From contig JAGNKE010000010.1 of assembly GCA_018000295.1 (NCBI GenBank), positions 1-64,000 of the forward strand: a stretch of DNA of 64,000 bases, read 5' to 3'. The position numbers and the translations under genes are program-made. Shown here in pieces: positions 52,642 through 61,355 of the stretch. The notes beneath the pieces were generated by a model, which had not been told where the DNA came from, searched no databases, and worked only from the letters and a program-made list of their open reading frames with translations. Position 1 is the stretch's first letter. Every line of letters begins with the position of its first letter. The stretch comes from Alphaproteobacteria bacterium (GTDB taxonomy: Bacteria > Pseudomonadota > Alphaproteobacteria > Micavibrionales > Micavibrionaceae).

Positions 52642-53793
52642 TCAACCCTCCGCATCTCCTGAAATCAGGCTGACGCGGTGTCCCGGCAGTCTGCGAACGC
52701 GCCCTGCAAGCTCTAATTCGAGCAGGATCGTCTGCACCGCCGACACTGTCAAATGACACGCCCGGATCAATTCGTCAATATTTATCGGGGCATGAGACAG
52801 GCACGAGAGCACCGCTTCCCGCTCGGAATCCGCGGGATTCTCAGCCGAAAGCGGCGCAATATCATAGCCTGTGGACGCAAACAGCGGCTCACGCAAGGCA
52901 TTGCCCGAAAAGTTCAAAAGCGCCTCCATGACGTCGTCCGCCCCGCGCACCAGCGTCGCACCCTCGCGGATCAGATGGTTCGGCCCCGCCGCACGCGGAT
53001 CGAGCGGCGAGCCGGGCACCGCGTAAACGTCGCGCCCCTGTTCCCCCGCCAGCCGCGCCGTAATCAGCGAGCCGGATTTCATGGTGGCCTCGACGATGAC
53101 CACGCCCTTGGACAACCCCGAAACGATCCGGTTGCGGCGCGGAAAACTCTGCGCGAAGGGCTTCTGCCCGAATTTGCTTTCGGCCAGAATAGCCCCGCGT
53201 TCGGCGATCTGCTCGTAAAGCTTTTGATTTTCCTCGGGATAAACAACGTCAATCCCGCCTGCCACAACGGCAATCGTTCCCGTTTCCAGCGATCCCTGAT
53301 GCGCGGCTGTATCTATGCCCCGCGCAAGGCCGGACGCGATGACCTGCCCGCGCTGCCCGAGTTCACGCGAAATTTTTTCTGCGAATTTACGGCCATTAAG
53401 TGATGCGTTCCGCGCCCCCACGATCCCGACGCACGAACGGTTGAGCAGGGCAGGGTTGCCAAGGATGCTCAACACCGGCGGCGCGTCGTCCAGGGCAGAC
53501 AGCGCCAGCGGATAAGCCTCGCACGAAACCGTGATCAGATCGCCGCCGATTTTCTGCAGGGCCGCGTATTCCCGCTCGGCTTCGGTGCGCGAAGCCGCGA
53601 TCAGGGGCCGCGCCCGCCCGCCGCGCTTGGAGAGTTCGGGCAGGGCATCGAGAGCCTGCGCCGCGCTGCCGAACCGCGCCATGAGTTGGTAAAACGTCAC
53701 CGGACCGATATGCTCCGTGCGCGTCAAACGCAGCCAGTCGATCTTTTCGGAATCGGTAGGGGTTTCGGTCTTCAGGAGCGTGCTGCGTTTCAT
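52642..53793 (-). CDS. dprA: DNA-processing protein DprA
   Basis: DprA loads RecA on incoming single-stranded DNA in natural transformation. The 383-aa protein has a SAM-like N-terminal helical part, the Rossmann core GIVGARNASLNGRKFAEKIS and GLARGIDTAAHQGSLETG, a KGVVIVEATMKSGSLITA segment, and a C-terminal winged helix (DELIRACHLTVSAVQTILLEL). Length is normal. Its start overlaps the small membrane gene by four bases. Confidence 0.95.
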   Translation of the reverse strand: MKRSTLLKTETPTDSEKIDWLRLTRTEHIGPVTFYQLMARFGSAAQALDALPELSKRGGRARPLIAASRTEAEREYAALQKIGGDLITVSCEAYPLALSALDDAPPVLSILGNPALLNRSCVGIVGARNASLNGRKFAEKISRELGQRGQVIASGLARGIDTAAHQGSLETGTIAVVAGGIDVVYPEENQKLYEQIAERGAILAESKFGQKPFAQSFPRRNRIVSGLSKGVVIVEATMKSGSLITARLAGEQGRDVYAVPGSPLDPRAAGPNHLIREGATLVRGADDVMEALLNFSGNALREPLFASTGYDIAPLSAENPADSEREAVLSCLSHAPINIDELIRACHLTVSAVQTILLELELAGRVRRLPGHRVSLISGDAEG

Positions 53794-54020
53794 GCCGATA
53801 AAAATGTCACAAGCGCCTGAAAAAAACCAGCCAGAAGCACAACAATAAAAAAGCAGAACACACCAAAGATCAAAAGGAACAGAACCGGGTTCTGGGAATA
53901 TTCAACGGTGCTTTGGGAATCCGTGTGGTGCAGCTTCCCGGTTTTCAAACCGCGGTAACAGGTGAAAATCAAAAATCCGGCCAGCGGCAGGCTGATGAGC
54001 GCAATCGTAAACAGCATCAT
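53790..54020 (-). CDS. Small membrane protein between plsY and dprA (76 aa)
   Basis: The product has two membrane segments (MLFTIALISLPLAGFLIFTCY and VLFLLIFGVFCFFIVVLLAGFFQ) joined by a polar loop (RGLKTGKLHHTDSQSTVEYSQN). It overlaps the plsY stop by four bases and dprA's start by four bases, so it is coupled on both sides. Family unknown. Confidence 0.6.
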   Translation of the reverse strand: MMLFTIALISLPLAGFLIFTCYRGLKTGKLHHTDSQSTVEYSQNPVLFLLIFGVFCFFIVVLLAGFFQALVTFLSA

Positions 54021-54694
54021 GCCGCCGGACCCTCATCGGCAGTTTTATTCCGCCCCGAACCGATCTTCGGCTCCGTACCGTTGAGAAGACGTTTGATGTT
54101 CTGGGCGTGTGCGGTCCAGACCAATAGCGCAATAATAGAACAGACAATGGCAGTCTTTGTATCATAAACAAAGAATGCCAGCGCCGGAGCGACGGCGACA
54201 GCAACCAGCGCCGCCAAGGAAGAATACTTGAAACTAAACGCCACAAGTAACCATGTGCCACAGGCAAGGAGGCCAGCGTAAGGCACTGAAACCAAATACA
54301 CGCCAAGCGACGTCGCGACGCCTTTACCGCCTTTGAATTTTAGCCAGATAGGGCGACAATGACCCATAACAGCTAAAAGTCCACAGTAAGACGCAAAGTA
54401 ATGATACTCAACGCCATCAATCGAATATGGCTGAGGAGAAAGAGAGTAATAAAAACCGGGATTTAAAAGCATCATCAGGAAAATCGCAAGAGCGCCCTTT
54501 GACCCATCCAACAGCAAAGTCGCCATGGCAAGAGCCTTACTGCCTGTACGCAAAACATTCGTGGCCCCAATATTGCCAGACCCTATAGCCCTGATATCGG
54601 TCTTTAGAAAAATCTTCGTAAGGATCAGACCAAACGGGATCGAGCCAATCAGGTAGCAAATCAGCAAATTTAAAGGCCCAGGACTAATAATCAT
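54017..54694 (-). CDS. plsY: Glycerol-3-phosphate acyltransferase PlsY
   Basis: PlsY transfers acyl from acyl-phosphate to glycerol 3-phosphate. From the ATG at 54694 (AAGGAC just upstream) it is 225 aa. It shows the membrane helix LNLLICYLIGSIPFGLIL, GSGNIGATNVLRT (glycerol-3-phosphate site), FKGGKGVATSLGV and about five membrane segments. An upstream in-frame extension is the translation of a REP-like repeat and is not real. Confidence 0.94.
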   Translation of the reverse strand: MIISPGPLNLLICYLIGSIPFGLILTKIFLKTDIRAIGSGNIGATNVLRTGSKALAMATLLLDGSKGALAIFLMMLLNPGFYYSLSPQPYSIDGVEYHYFASYCGLLAVMGHCRPIWLKFKGGKGVATSLGVYLVSVPYAGLLACGTWLLVAFSFKYSSLAALVAVAVAPALAFFVYDTKTAIVCSIIALLVWTAHAQNIKRLLNGTEPKIGSGRNKTADEGPAA

Positions 54695-54712
54695 GTCCTT
54701 ACCTGAAAAATA

Positions 54713-54926
54713 AACGTCACCCCGGCGGAGGCCGGGGTCCACGGAGCTTGCGGGCGCGGGCGTATCAAAACCGCTACAGCGCGAAAACCCTGCTGTGGAT
54801 TCCGGCCTGCGCCGGAATGACATCGAGGGGAGATATCGTTGTGCGCGTTGTGTTTCAAAAACTCTGCGTCCTCTGCGCCTCTGCGGTAAAAAGATAGATT
54901 ACGGCCTGCGCCGGAATGACATCGAG
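54713..54926. repeat. REP-like cluster with CTCTGCG-type repeat, copy C
   Basis: Units GTCACCCCGGCGGAGGCCGGGGTCCACGG (54717-54743), GATTCCGGCCTGCGCCGGAATGACATCGAG (54799-54827) and TTACGGCCTGCGCCGGAATGACATCGAG (54899-54926) surround the CTCTGCG repeat copy C (54838-54893). No gene is present. The cluster forms the upstream flank of plsY. Confidence 0.75.
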
Positions 54927-54937
54927 CAACAAAGACT

Positions 54938-55231
54938 TTACCGGCAGATACTCTCATACAAATCCTCCCAGTGCGGATTCTCGCGCTCGATCAGGTTTTT
55001 CTTCCAGTCCCGCTTCCATTCCTTGACCTGCTTCTCGCGCACAATCGCCGCTTCCGCAGTGTCATGAGCCTCATACCAGACCAGACGATTCACTTTATAT
55101 TTTTTTGTGAAGCCTTCAAAGGTTCCTTCTTTATGTTCATGAACACGCCCCGGAAGGTCGATCGTCACGCCTGTATAAAGTGTTCCGTTGAAGCCGCTGG
55201 CCATGATACAAACGTAAAAGCTCTTTTCCAT
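54938..55231 (-). CDS. GIY-YIG nuclease family protein
   Basis: The 97-aa protein matches the small stand-alone GIY-YIG nucleases: FYVCIMASGFNGTLYTGVTIDLPGRVHEHKEG carries the Tyr pair (replacing GIY by VCIM and YIG by YTG), Arg at position 29, and a Glu near EAHDTAEAAIVREKQVKEWKRD. Such proteins, of unknown role, are often found among repeats in bacterial intergenic regions. Here it sits between plsY and pyrB, with REP-like units on both sides. Confidence 0.8.
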   Translation of the reverse strand: MEKSFYVCIMASGFNGTLYTGVTIDLPGRVHEHKEGTFEGFTKKYKVNRLVWYEAHDTAEAAIVREKQVKEWKRDWKKNLIERENPHWEDLYESICR

Positions 55232-55242
55232 AGCTTCGGGCC

Positions 55243-55340
55243 GCAGTGGATTCCGGCCTTCGCCGGAATGACCATGATATATTTAACCCGTTACCCCAGC
55301 GGAGGCCGGGGTCCACGGAAAACGCAGGCGCCGGAATAAC
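55243..55340. repeat. REP-like units between GIY-YIG gene and pyrB
   Basis: GTGGATTCCGGCCTTCGCCGGAATGACCATG (55246-55275) and TTACCCCAGCGGAGGCCGGGGTCCACGG (55290-55317) are two more members of the dispersed palindrome family. Confidence 0.7.
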
Positions 55341-55346
55341 TATACA

Positions 55347-56255
55347 TCACTCAGAAAGCAGTAAATCCAGCACCGCCATCCGCGTGGGAATTCCGTTCGC
55401 CACCTGTTTCTTCAGCAAGCTCCGCTCAGGATCATCCGCGACGTCGTCGGCGATCTCCAGCCCCCGGTTCATCGGGCCGGGATGCATGACCAGAGCGTCC
55501 TTCTTCGCGTGTTTGAGCCGCTCGGCGGTCAGCCCGTATTGCCGGAAGAACGCCGCGTCATCGGGAATGAGCGAACGCTCCATCCGCTCCTTTTGAATCC
55601 GCAGCATCATGACGATGTCCGCCCCCTCGATGCCCTCTTCAAGGCGCGTGAATTTCGGGATGCCCTCCACGGGCAGCTTTTCAGGCATAAGAATCTCCGG
55701 CGCGACGATTCGCACCTTCGCGCCCATTTTGCTCAGGAGAAGAATGTTGGAATTGGCCACGCGGCTATGCGCCACATCACCGCAGATCGCCACCTCCAGC
55801 CCCTCCAGCTTTCCTTTTTCCTGCTCCATGGTCAACGCATCCAGCAAAGCCTGCGTCGGATGTTCGCGCCAGCTGTCGCCCGCATTGATGACTGGGCACT
55901 TGACGCGGCTCGCCACAAACCCCGGCGCGCCGTATTCATAATGGCGGATGACGATGGCGTCCGGCTCCATCGCGCCCAGCGTGTCGATCGTGTCGGTGAA
56001 TGTCTCATCTTTTTTAAGCGAACTGTATTCGGCGTTCCAGTTGACGACGTCCGCGCCGAGGCGCTTGGCCGCCATATCGAAGGAGGTCACAGTGCGCGTC
56101 GAGGTTTCAAAAAACATGGTGAGGACGATCTTGTTCTCAAGCTTCGTGCGGTCCCACTTCCCGTTCACCAGCGCATCGGAATAATAATCCGCCCGGTCCA
56201 GGATGTTGCGGATCTCCTCCGCGCTCAGTTCGGCAATGCCCAGAAGATGCTTCAT
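55347..56255 (-). CDS. pyrB: Aspartate carbamoyltransferase catalytic subunit
   Basis: PyrB condenses carbamoyl phosphate with aspartate in pyrimidine synthesis. From the ATG at 56255 it is 302 aa. The carbamoyl phosphate loop reads FFETSTRTVTSFD (48-60), with Val in place of the second Arg of the usual STRTRTSF; other features are GDSWREHPTQALLDALT, VAICGDVAHSRVANSN, MLRIQKERME and MHPGPMNRGLEI. The frame upstream of the ATG is open but without need. In many alphaproteobacteria pyrC follows; here none is present. Confidence 0.94.
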   Translation of the reverse strand: MKHLLGIAELSAEEIRNILDRADYYSDALVNGKWDRTKLENKIVLTMFFETSTRTVTSFDMAAKRLGADVVNWNAEYSSLKKDETFTDTIDTLGAMEPDAIVIRHYEYGAPGFVASRVKCPVINAGDSWREHPTQALLDALTMEQEKGKLEGLEVAICGDVAHSRVANSNILLLSKMGAKVRIVAPEILMPEKLPVEGIPKFTRLEEGIEGADIVMMLRIQKERMERSLIPDDAAFFRQYGLTAERLKHAKKDALVMHPGPMNRGLEIADDVADDPERSLLKKQVANGIPTRMAVLDLLLSE

Positions 56256-56334
56256 GATGCTATAAGGAAAAGCATATTCGCTGTAAACTTTCCAGCGGAA
56301 AGATTTTAAAACGCGCGGACACAGGAGACATAAA

Positions 56335-56913
56335 TTGAGAAAGCTTAGAATTTTCGAACATATCTCGCTCGACGGTGTCATCCAGCATTCCGCCGACGAA
56401 AACGATTTCCCCTACGGCGACTGGACCGCGCCCTATCGCACGCCCGAGGGCCGCGACGCACTCATAGAGGTGCAGGGCGCGCGCTTCGATCTCCTGCTCG
56501 GCCGCAGCACCTATGAGATCTGGTCGGCATACTGGCCGAAAGCGCCGGGCGGCCCGATCGGGGACGGCATCAATGCTGCAACAAAATATGTGGCGACGCA
56601 CCGCCCGGAAACTCTGGAGTGGGGGCCATGCGAGGGGCTTGGGCCGGATATCGTGGCGGGTATTCGCCGCATCAAGGCGCAGGACGGCCCGGACATTATC
56701 CTGTGGGGGAGTTCGACGCTGACGTCCCTGCTGTTCGCGCAGGGGCTTGTGGACGAAGCCGTGCTCATCGTCTGCCCGCTCCTTCTGGGAACGGGCAAGC
56801 GCCTCTTTGCAGAGGGAACTCCGGCAAGCACATTGCAACTTTTAAGCACGAAACCCATGCCAACCGGCTCCATGCTCAATACTTACACGGTAGCTGGCCC
56901 ATTGAAGGCCTGA
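56335..56913 (+). CDS. Dihydrofolate reductase-like (RibD C-terminal domain) protein
   Basis: The 192-aa protein has the RibD_C/DHFR-like fold: LRIFEHISLDGVIQHSAD at the N-terminus, FDLLLGRSTYEIWSAYWPKAPGG, and a nucleotide-binding-like ILWGSSTLTSLLFAQGLVDEAVLIVCPLLLGTGKRLF. Members act as NADPH-dependent reductases of unknown substrate. The start is TTG with AGGAG eight bases upstream. It is divergent from pyrB, 79 bases apart. Confidence 0.88.
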   Translation: MRKLRIFEHISLDGVIQHSADENDFPYGDWTAPYRTPEGRDALIEVQGARFDLLLGRSTYEIWSAYWPKAPGGPIGDGINAATKYVATHRPETLEWGPCEGLGPDIVAGIRRIKAQDGPDIILWGSSTLTSLLFAQGLVDEAVLIVCPLLLGTGKRLFAEGTPASTLQLLSTKPMPTGSMLNTYTVAGPLKA

Positions 56914-56973
56914 TAGTTCGACATCGCGCCATCGTCAGTGAATGCCGGAAGCTAGGAGACATAAAAAAGCAGA

Positions 56974-57543
56974 ATGAAAACCTTTGCGAAAATTGCCATA
57001 TCTCTTGTTGTTGGGGCTCTGATCGCACTGTTTTTTAGGCTTTACTCGCCGATGAGCTTTTTTACGCCCTTCGGACAGAAGGAGTTTTTGGCCGGACTGG
57101 AGCAGGAATTGCGAAACGGTCATAAGGCCATCAAGCTCGAAAAGCTGCTGCCAGAAGGCCAGTGGGATACTGTATGCATGATCCCCCCTTATGCCTTTAA
57201 TCCATGGTTTTCGGAGGAAGAACGGATACAAAAATACTACGGCAAGGCCAAGCCGCCCTTTTGGCTCTTTCTCCCTGACCCCATCAGCGAAAGATACGTT
57301 TATGGCTTCGCCGCTATCCAGGGGTCTGAAATCGTTTTTCATGTCACGCTTAAAATTACATCCCGCATTTCATGGTCCGGCGGAATCAGTAATATCTCTC
57401 CATATTTCATGGAAAATAACAGACAAGTACATTTTCAAGACCATGTAATAAAACTGGAAGAGCAGGATATCTGCCTTAAACGGGGGGATGCGGTCCTGTC
57501 ATTGATGGGCAGCAAGACTATGCTGATCGCTCGCCAGAAGTAG
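56974..57543 (+). CDS. Hypothetical protein with N-terminal membrane anchor (189 aa)
   Basis: A membrane anchor or uncleaved signal is visible (FAKIAISLVVGALIALFF, residues 4-21), followed by a soluble domain with aromatic residues (PPYAFNPWFSEEERIQKYYG) and an amphipathic C-terminus. AGGAGACATAAAA lies upstream of the ATG. No family is recognised. Confidence 0.6.
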   Translation: MKTFAKIAISLVVGALIALFFRLYSPMSFFTPFGQKEFLAGLEQELRNGHKAIKLEKLLPEGQWDTVCMIPPYAFNPWFSEEERIQKYYGKAKPPFWLFLPDPISERYVYGFAAIQGSEIVFHVTLKITSRISWSGGISNISPYFMENNRQVHFQDHVIKLEEQDICLKRGDAVLSLMGSKTMLIARQK

Positions 57544-57679
57544 ACGAAAGCGCCAATTTACCTCAAATCCCGCCCAATCTTAGAACTTTATTCAAAATTA
57601 CCGTCTACAATTAAGATTATGAAAATATAGCCCGGCCCGTCCGGTGATTTAAGATAATAAATTATGCCAAGGATTGTGT

Positions 57680-58057
57680 GTGCCCTCCATGAGTAACGAA
57701 CCCAAGGGAAAGATTCTGGTCGTCGAGGATAACGACTTCGTGCGGATGCAGATGGTGAAATTCCTCAATGATGGCGGGTTCGCCACCGCCGAATCGAAAG
57801 ACGGCTGGGAGGCGCTCTCCGCTCTCAGCGCCGACACCAGCGCCGCCGTGATCGATATGCGGATGCAGCCGATGGACGGTCTGGAATTCATCCAGCGTCT
57901 GCACGGCTTCAACAAGAAAATCCCTGTGATTGTGGTGACGGGCTACGATACCGCCGGTTTGCAGCGCGAACCCGCTCTGTGGAACGCCAGCGCGATCCTC
58001 TCCAAACCCGTCCCCCGCGACGAGTTGCTCGCGGCGGTTGAGCGGGCGCTCGAATAA
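57680..58057 (+). CDS. Single-domain response regulator
   Basis: The product is a receiver domain: ILVVEDNDFVRMQM with the acidic pair, phospho-acceptor Asp in AVIDMRMQPMDG (Asp56 from the ATG at 57689, or 59 from the GTG at 57680), the Thr in VTGYDTAG and SKPVPRDEL with the conserved Lys. I start at GTG 57680 because AAGGA is six bases upstream; the ATG at 57689 is possible. No output domain is present. It converges on the hybrid kinase at 58090-60075, 32 bases away, and could be its target. Confidence 0.85.
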   Translation: MPSMSNEPKGKILVVEDNDFVRMQMVKFLNDGGFATAESKDGWEALSALSADTSAAVIDMRMQPMDGLEFIQRLHGFNKKIPVIVVTGYDTAGLQREPALWNASAILSKPVPRDELLAAVERALE

Positions 58058-58089
58058 AAGTTTTCACCTTACATATCATATAAAGATAT

Positions 58090-60075
58090 CTAGGGGGCCG
58101 ATAAACCGTCGATCTCGCTGCGTGCCCGCGTGAATTCCTTCACAGCGGCAACCACCAGATTCGCGCAGGGCCGCTCATCCAGTGCCGCCATTTCGATCTG
58201 CGCCGCCAGCGTCCCGAGCTGCGAACAGCAGGCCGACCGCGCGGCGCCCTTCAAACTGTGCGCCGTTTCCGCCAGTGCGATAAAATCCTTTTTGCTTTCC
58301 TCGGTCGCCAGTTTCGTGACCAGCGGGTCGGTCAGCTTGATAAACGACCGCAGCATCTCAACCGCCCCCGCATCGAACGCGCCCATCTGTGCGCTCACGC
58401 AGGAATGATCGAGGGCGGGACTGGCCTTTGAACTGTGGTACTGGGTGGCCTGTATGGGCCGGCTGCCCGTGCCGTCTTCTCCCTCCGCCGTATCGCTTAA
58501 CGCGCCCCAGCGGATCAAAAGCCGCCGCAACTGGCCCAGCGTCACGGGCTTGACCAGCGATTCATCGAACCCGTGCGCCAGATAGGCTTCGCGCCCGGTC
58601 ATCTGGACGTCGGCGGTCAGCACGACCACAGGAAGCCGTGCCCCGGTGCTGGTTTCGCGCCCGCGGATGGTTTTCACCAGCGCATACCCGTCCATGTCCG
58701 GCATATGCAGGTCGGTAATCAGAAGGGAAAAATCCTGACCCGAGAGTAAATCCAGCGCCTCCTGCCCGCTGCCCGCGAACGTCACCGCAACGCCGAGCTT
58801 CTCGCACTGCCGGCGCAGGATATCGCGCACACTTTCGGTGTCCTCCGCGATCAGAACCCGCACGGACTCGGAAAGCACGGGCGCTATGCGCTTTCGGACC
58901 TGCGCGGCCTCGGCCACAGCCTTCCCCAGACCGATCCGGCTGGCGGGTTTCGTCAGGTAGGTCGCGCCAAGGGTCTTGAGCGTTTGGCCAAGTCCTGGAT
59001 CGTCGCGCACCGTATACATCAGCAATCCCATGCTCGGCCGCACCGCATAAAGCTCCTGCAGCAGATGAAGACCAATCCCGTCAGGCAGGCTCTGATCGAC
59101 AACCGCGACATCGAACGGGATTTTCTTCGCCAGCGATAGCCCTTCCTCATAGGTCGGGCAGCTTTCCACTTTCGCCCCCATCGAGCGCAGGGACAAGGCG
59201 ATCTCCTTCGATCCCTGCGGATGGCTGTCAACGGAAAGCACACTGACCCCGTCCAGATCGGGCAGGCTTTGGGGGTTGAGCGCAACGCCGACTTCCTGCG
59301 TTGGAATTTCAAACCAGAAAGTCGAACCTGCGCCTTCCTCGCTGATCACGCCGATCCGCCCGCCCATAAGCTCGACCAGCTTTTTGCAGATCGAAAGGCC
59401 AAGCCCTGTCCCGCCCTTTTTGCGCGTTGTCGGTTGATCCCCCTGTACGAAGGGCTGGAACAGGCGCGATTGAACGGCGCTGCTGATCCCCGGTCCGGTA
59501 TCGCAGACCTCGAACCGCAGCGCGATCCCGTCTGCAGGCTTTGTGATGATCTGCGCCTGTCGCGTCACGCGCACCCTGATCGTTCCCTGCTGCGTGAACT
59601 TCAGGGCATTCGCGCACAAATTCATGATGATTTGCCGCAGACGCCGCGGATCGCCGACAATCACCGCGGGGATATCGTCCGGGATCTCGTCCAGAAAGCG
59701 CACCCGGCTGTTCTTGTTGTTGATGGACAGCGCCTCAAGGATGCCCCGCACCAGCAGCCGCACTGGAACCTCGAAACGGTCGAGGTCCATCCGGTGTGCG
59801 TCCATCTTAAGGATATCCAGAACGTCATCGAGGATTTCGAGCAGATGGCTGGCCGAACCCTTGGCCGTTTCCGCCATGCTCTTCACGCGCTCCGGCTCCG
59901 GCTCCCCGCATATCAGCTCCAGCATCCCATAGACGGTTTGCAAGGGGGTGCGGATTTCGTGGCTGACCATCGCCAGAAAATCGGATTTCATCTCCGCAAG
60001 GTCGCGGGCCTCCTGCGCGGCGCGCTTCAGGTCTTCGAAACTCTGGTCGGGGAAGAAATCTTTGCGGTCGGACAT
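58090..60075 (-). CDS. Hybrid histidine kinase with two receivers and Hpt
   Basis: The 661-aa protein has no membrane segment, so it is cytosolic. HisKA with His39 ([15 protein letters not shown]), HATPase ([21 protein letters not shown]), receiver 1 with Asp327 ([11 protein letters not shown]), receiver 2 with Asp455 ([14 protein letters not shown]), and Hpt with His606 ([10 protein letters not shown]) follow. The short N-terminus (about 30 residues) leaves no obvious sensor, so activity may depend on interaction partners, as in PleC/DivJ-like or CckA-like systems. Receiver 1 lacks some usual acidic residues. Confidence 0.9.
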   Translation of the reverse strand: MSDRKDFFPDQSFEDLKRAAQEARDLAEMKSDFLAMVSHEIRTPLQTVYGMLELICGEPEPERVKSMAETAKGSASHLLEILDDVLDILKMDAHRMDLDRFEVPVRLLVRGILEALSINNKNSRVRFLDEIPDDIPAVIVGDPRRLRQIIMNLCANALKFTQQGTIRVRVTRQAQIITKPADGIALRFEVCDTGPGISSAVQSRLFQPFVQGDQPTTRKKGGTGLGLSICKKLVELMGGRIGVISEEGAGSTFWFEIPTQEVGVALNPQSLPDLDGVSVLSVDSHPQGSKEIALSLRSMGAKVESCPTYEEGLSLAKKIPFDVAVVDQSLPDGIGLHLLQELYAVRPSMGLLMYTVRDDPGLGQTLKTLGATYLTKPASRIGLGKAVAEAAQVRKRIAPVLSESVRVLIAEDTESVRDILRRQCEKLGVAVTFAGSGQEALDLLSGQDFSLLITDLHMPDMDGYALVKTIRGRETSTGARLPVVVLTADVQMTGREAYLAHGFDESLVKPVTLGQLRRLLIRWGALSDTAEGEDGTGSRPIQATQYHSSKASPALDHSCVSAQMGAFDAGAVEMLRSFIKLTDPLVTKLATEESKKDFIALAETAHSLKGAARSACCSQLGTLAAQIEMAALDERPCANLVVAAVKEFTRARSEIDGLSAP

Positions 60076-60204
60076 GGAAAGAATTCAGGGCAGGAAAGTG
60101 ATGAAAAGATTGAAAATACTCAAGCAATCCTATAGTAAATCAAGGTCCATGACTATGAAGCAGTGGTTAATTTAAACCGGATTTAAACACGAAAGGCAAA
60201 AAAA

Positions 60205-61230
60205 ATGGGTTACAAGGTGGCTGTGGTCGGCGCGACGGGAAATGTCGGGATGGAAATCCTGAAAATTCTCGATGAGCGCAAGTTTCCGATCGACGATATT
60301 GTCGCACTGGCGTCGAGCCGGTCCGCGGGCAAGGAAGTCTCTTTCGGCGACAAGACCCTGAAGGTCCGCGACCTCGCCACGTTCGATTTCAAGGGCATCG
60401 ACATCGCCCTGTCCTCGCCCGGCGGCAAGGTCTCCGCCGAATATTCCCCCAAGGCGGCGAAGGCTGGAGCCGTGGTCATCGACAACACCAGCTACTGGCG
60501 CATGGACCCGGACGTGCCCCTGATCGTGCCGGAGGTGAATCCGCACGCCATCAAGGACCACACGAAAAAGAACATCATCGCCAACCCCAACTGCTCGACC
60601 ATCCAGATGGTCGTGGCGCTCAAGCCCATTCATGACTTCGCAAAGATCAAGCGCGTCGTGGTCTCGACCTACCAGTCCGTCTCCGGCACCGGCAAGGCGG
60701 CGATGGATGAGCTGTTCGACCAGACCAAGGGTATTTATATGAATCAGGCGGCTAACCCGTCCGTCTACCCCAAGCAGATCGCCTTCAACCTGATCCCGCA
60801 GATCGACGTCTTCATGGACGACGGCAAGACCAAGGAAGAATGGAAGATGGTCGTGGAAACCAAAAAAATCCTCGACCCCTCCATCAAGGTCTGTTCGCAT
60901 TGCGTCCGCGTGCCCGTCTTCATCAGCCATTCCGAGATGGTCAACGTGGAGTGTGAGCGTGAAATTTCAGCGGAGCAGGCCCGCGAACTCTGGCGCGAAT
61001 TCGAAGGCGTCACGGTCATCGACGACGGGTCCGAGGGCGTTCAGTACGCCACTCCGCTCGAAGTGCAGGGCGAGGACGATGTCTTCGTCAGCCGCATCCG
61101 CGAGGATGAAACGGTCGATAGCGGCCTGAGCTTCTGGTGCGTTTCGGATAACCTCCGCAAGGGCGCGGCCCTCAACGCGGTTCAGATCGCTGAGCTGTTG
61201 ACCCGCAAGAGCGCCAAGGCGGCGGCCTAA
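60205..61230 (+). CDS. asd: Aspartate-semialdehyde dehydrogenase
   Basis: Asd reduces beta-aspartyl phosphate in the lysine/threonine/diaminopimelate branch. The 341-aa protein has the NADP motif VAVVGATGNVGME (5-17), SSRSAGKEVSF, the active-site Cys130 in NPNCSTIQM and a QSVSGTGKAAMDEL segment, with His at the HCVRVPVFISHSE region. Length is normal. Confidence 0.97.
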   Translation: MGYKVAVVGATGNVGMEILKILDERKFPIDDIVALASSRSAGKEVSFGDKTLKVRDLATFDFKGIDIALSSPGGKVSAEYSPKAAKAGAVVIDNTSYWRMDPDVPLIVPEVNPHAIKDHTKKNIIANPNCSTIQMVVALKPIHDFAKIKRVVVSTYQSVSGTGKAAMDELFDQTKGIYMNQAANPSVYPKQIAFNLIPQIDVFMDDGKTKEEWKMVVETKKILDPSIKVCSHCVRVPVFISHSEMVNVECEREISAEQARELWREFEGVTVIDDGSEGVQYATPLEVQGEDDVFVSRIREDETVDSGLSFWCVSDNLRKGAALNAVQIAELLTRKSAKAAA

Positions 61231-61261
61231 AAGAGAGTTTATTTTCAGTGAGTTAGGGATG

Positions 61262-61285
61262 CGGAAAGATTGCTTTTGCTTTCCG
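61262..61285 (+). terminator. Hairpin after asd, terminator-like
   Basis: CGGAAAG (61262-61268) pairs with CTTTCCG (61279-61285) around a 10-base loop. No T-run follows, so it may not end transcription alone. A TATAGT box (61302-61307) soon after could be the -10 of the next gene. Confidence 0.35.
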
Positions 61286-61355
61286 TAAAGCCTCTTTGCT
61301 ATAGTGAAAGACATTATTAAAGAACAAGACTAAGCTTAGACCAAGGGGTGTTCAA

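Noticed and set aside
54695-54823. N-terminal extension of plsY (about 43 codons)
   Set aside because: It is the translation of a REP-like repeat; the ATG at 54694 has a ribosome binding site and gives the usual PlsY start.
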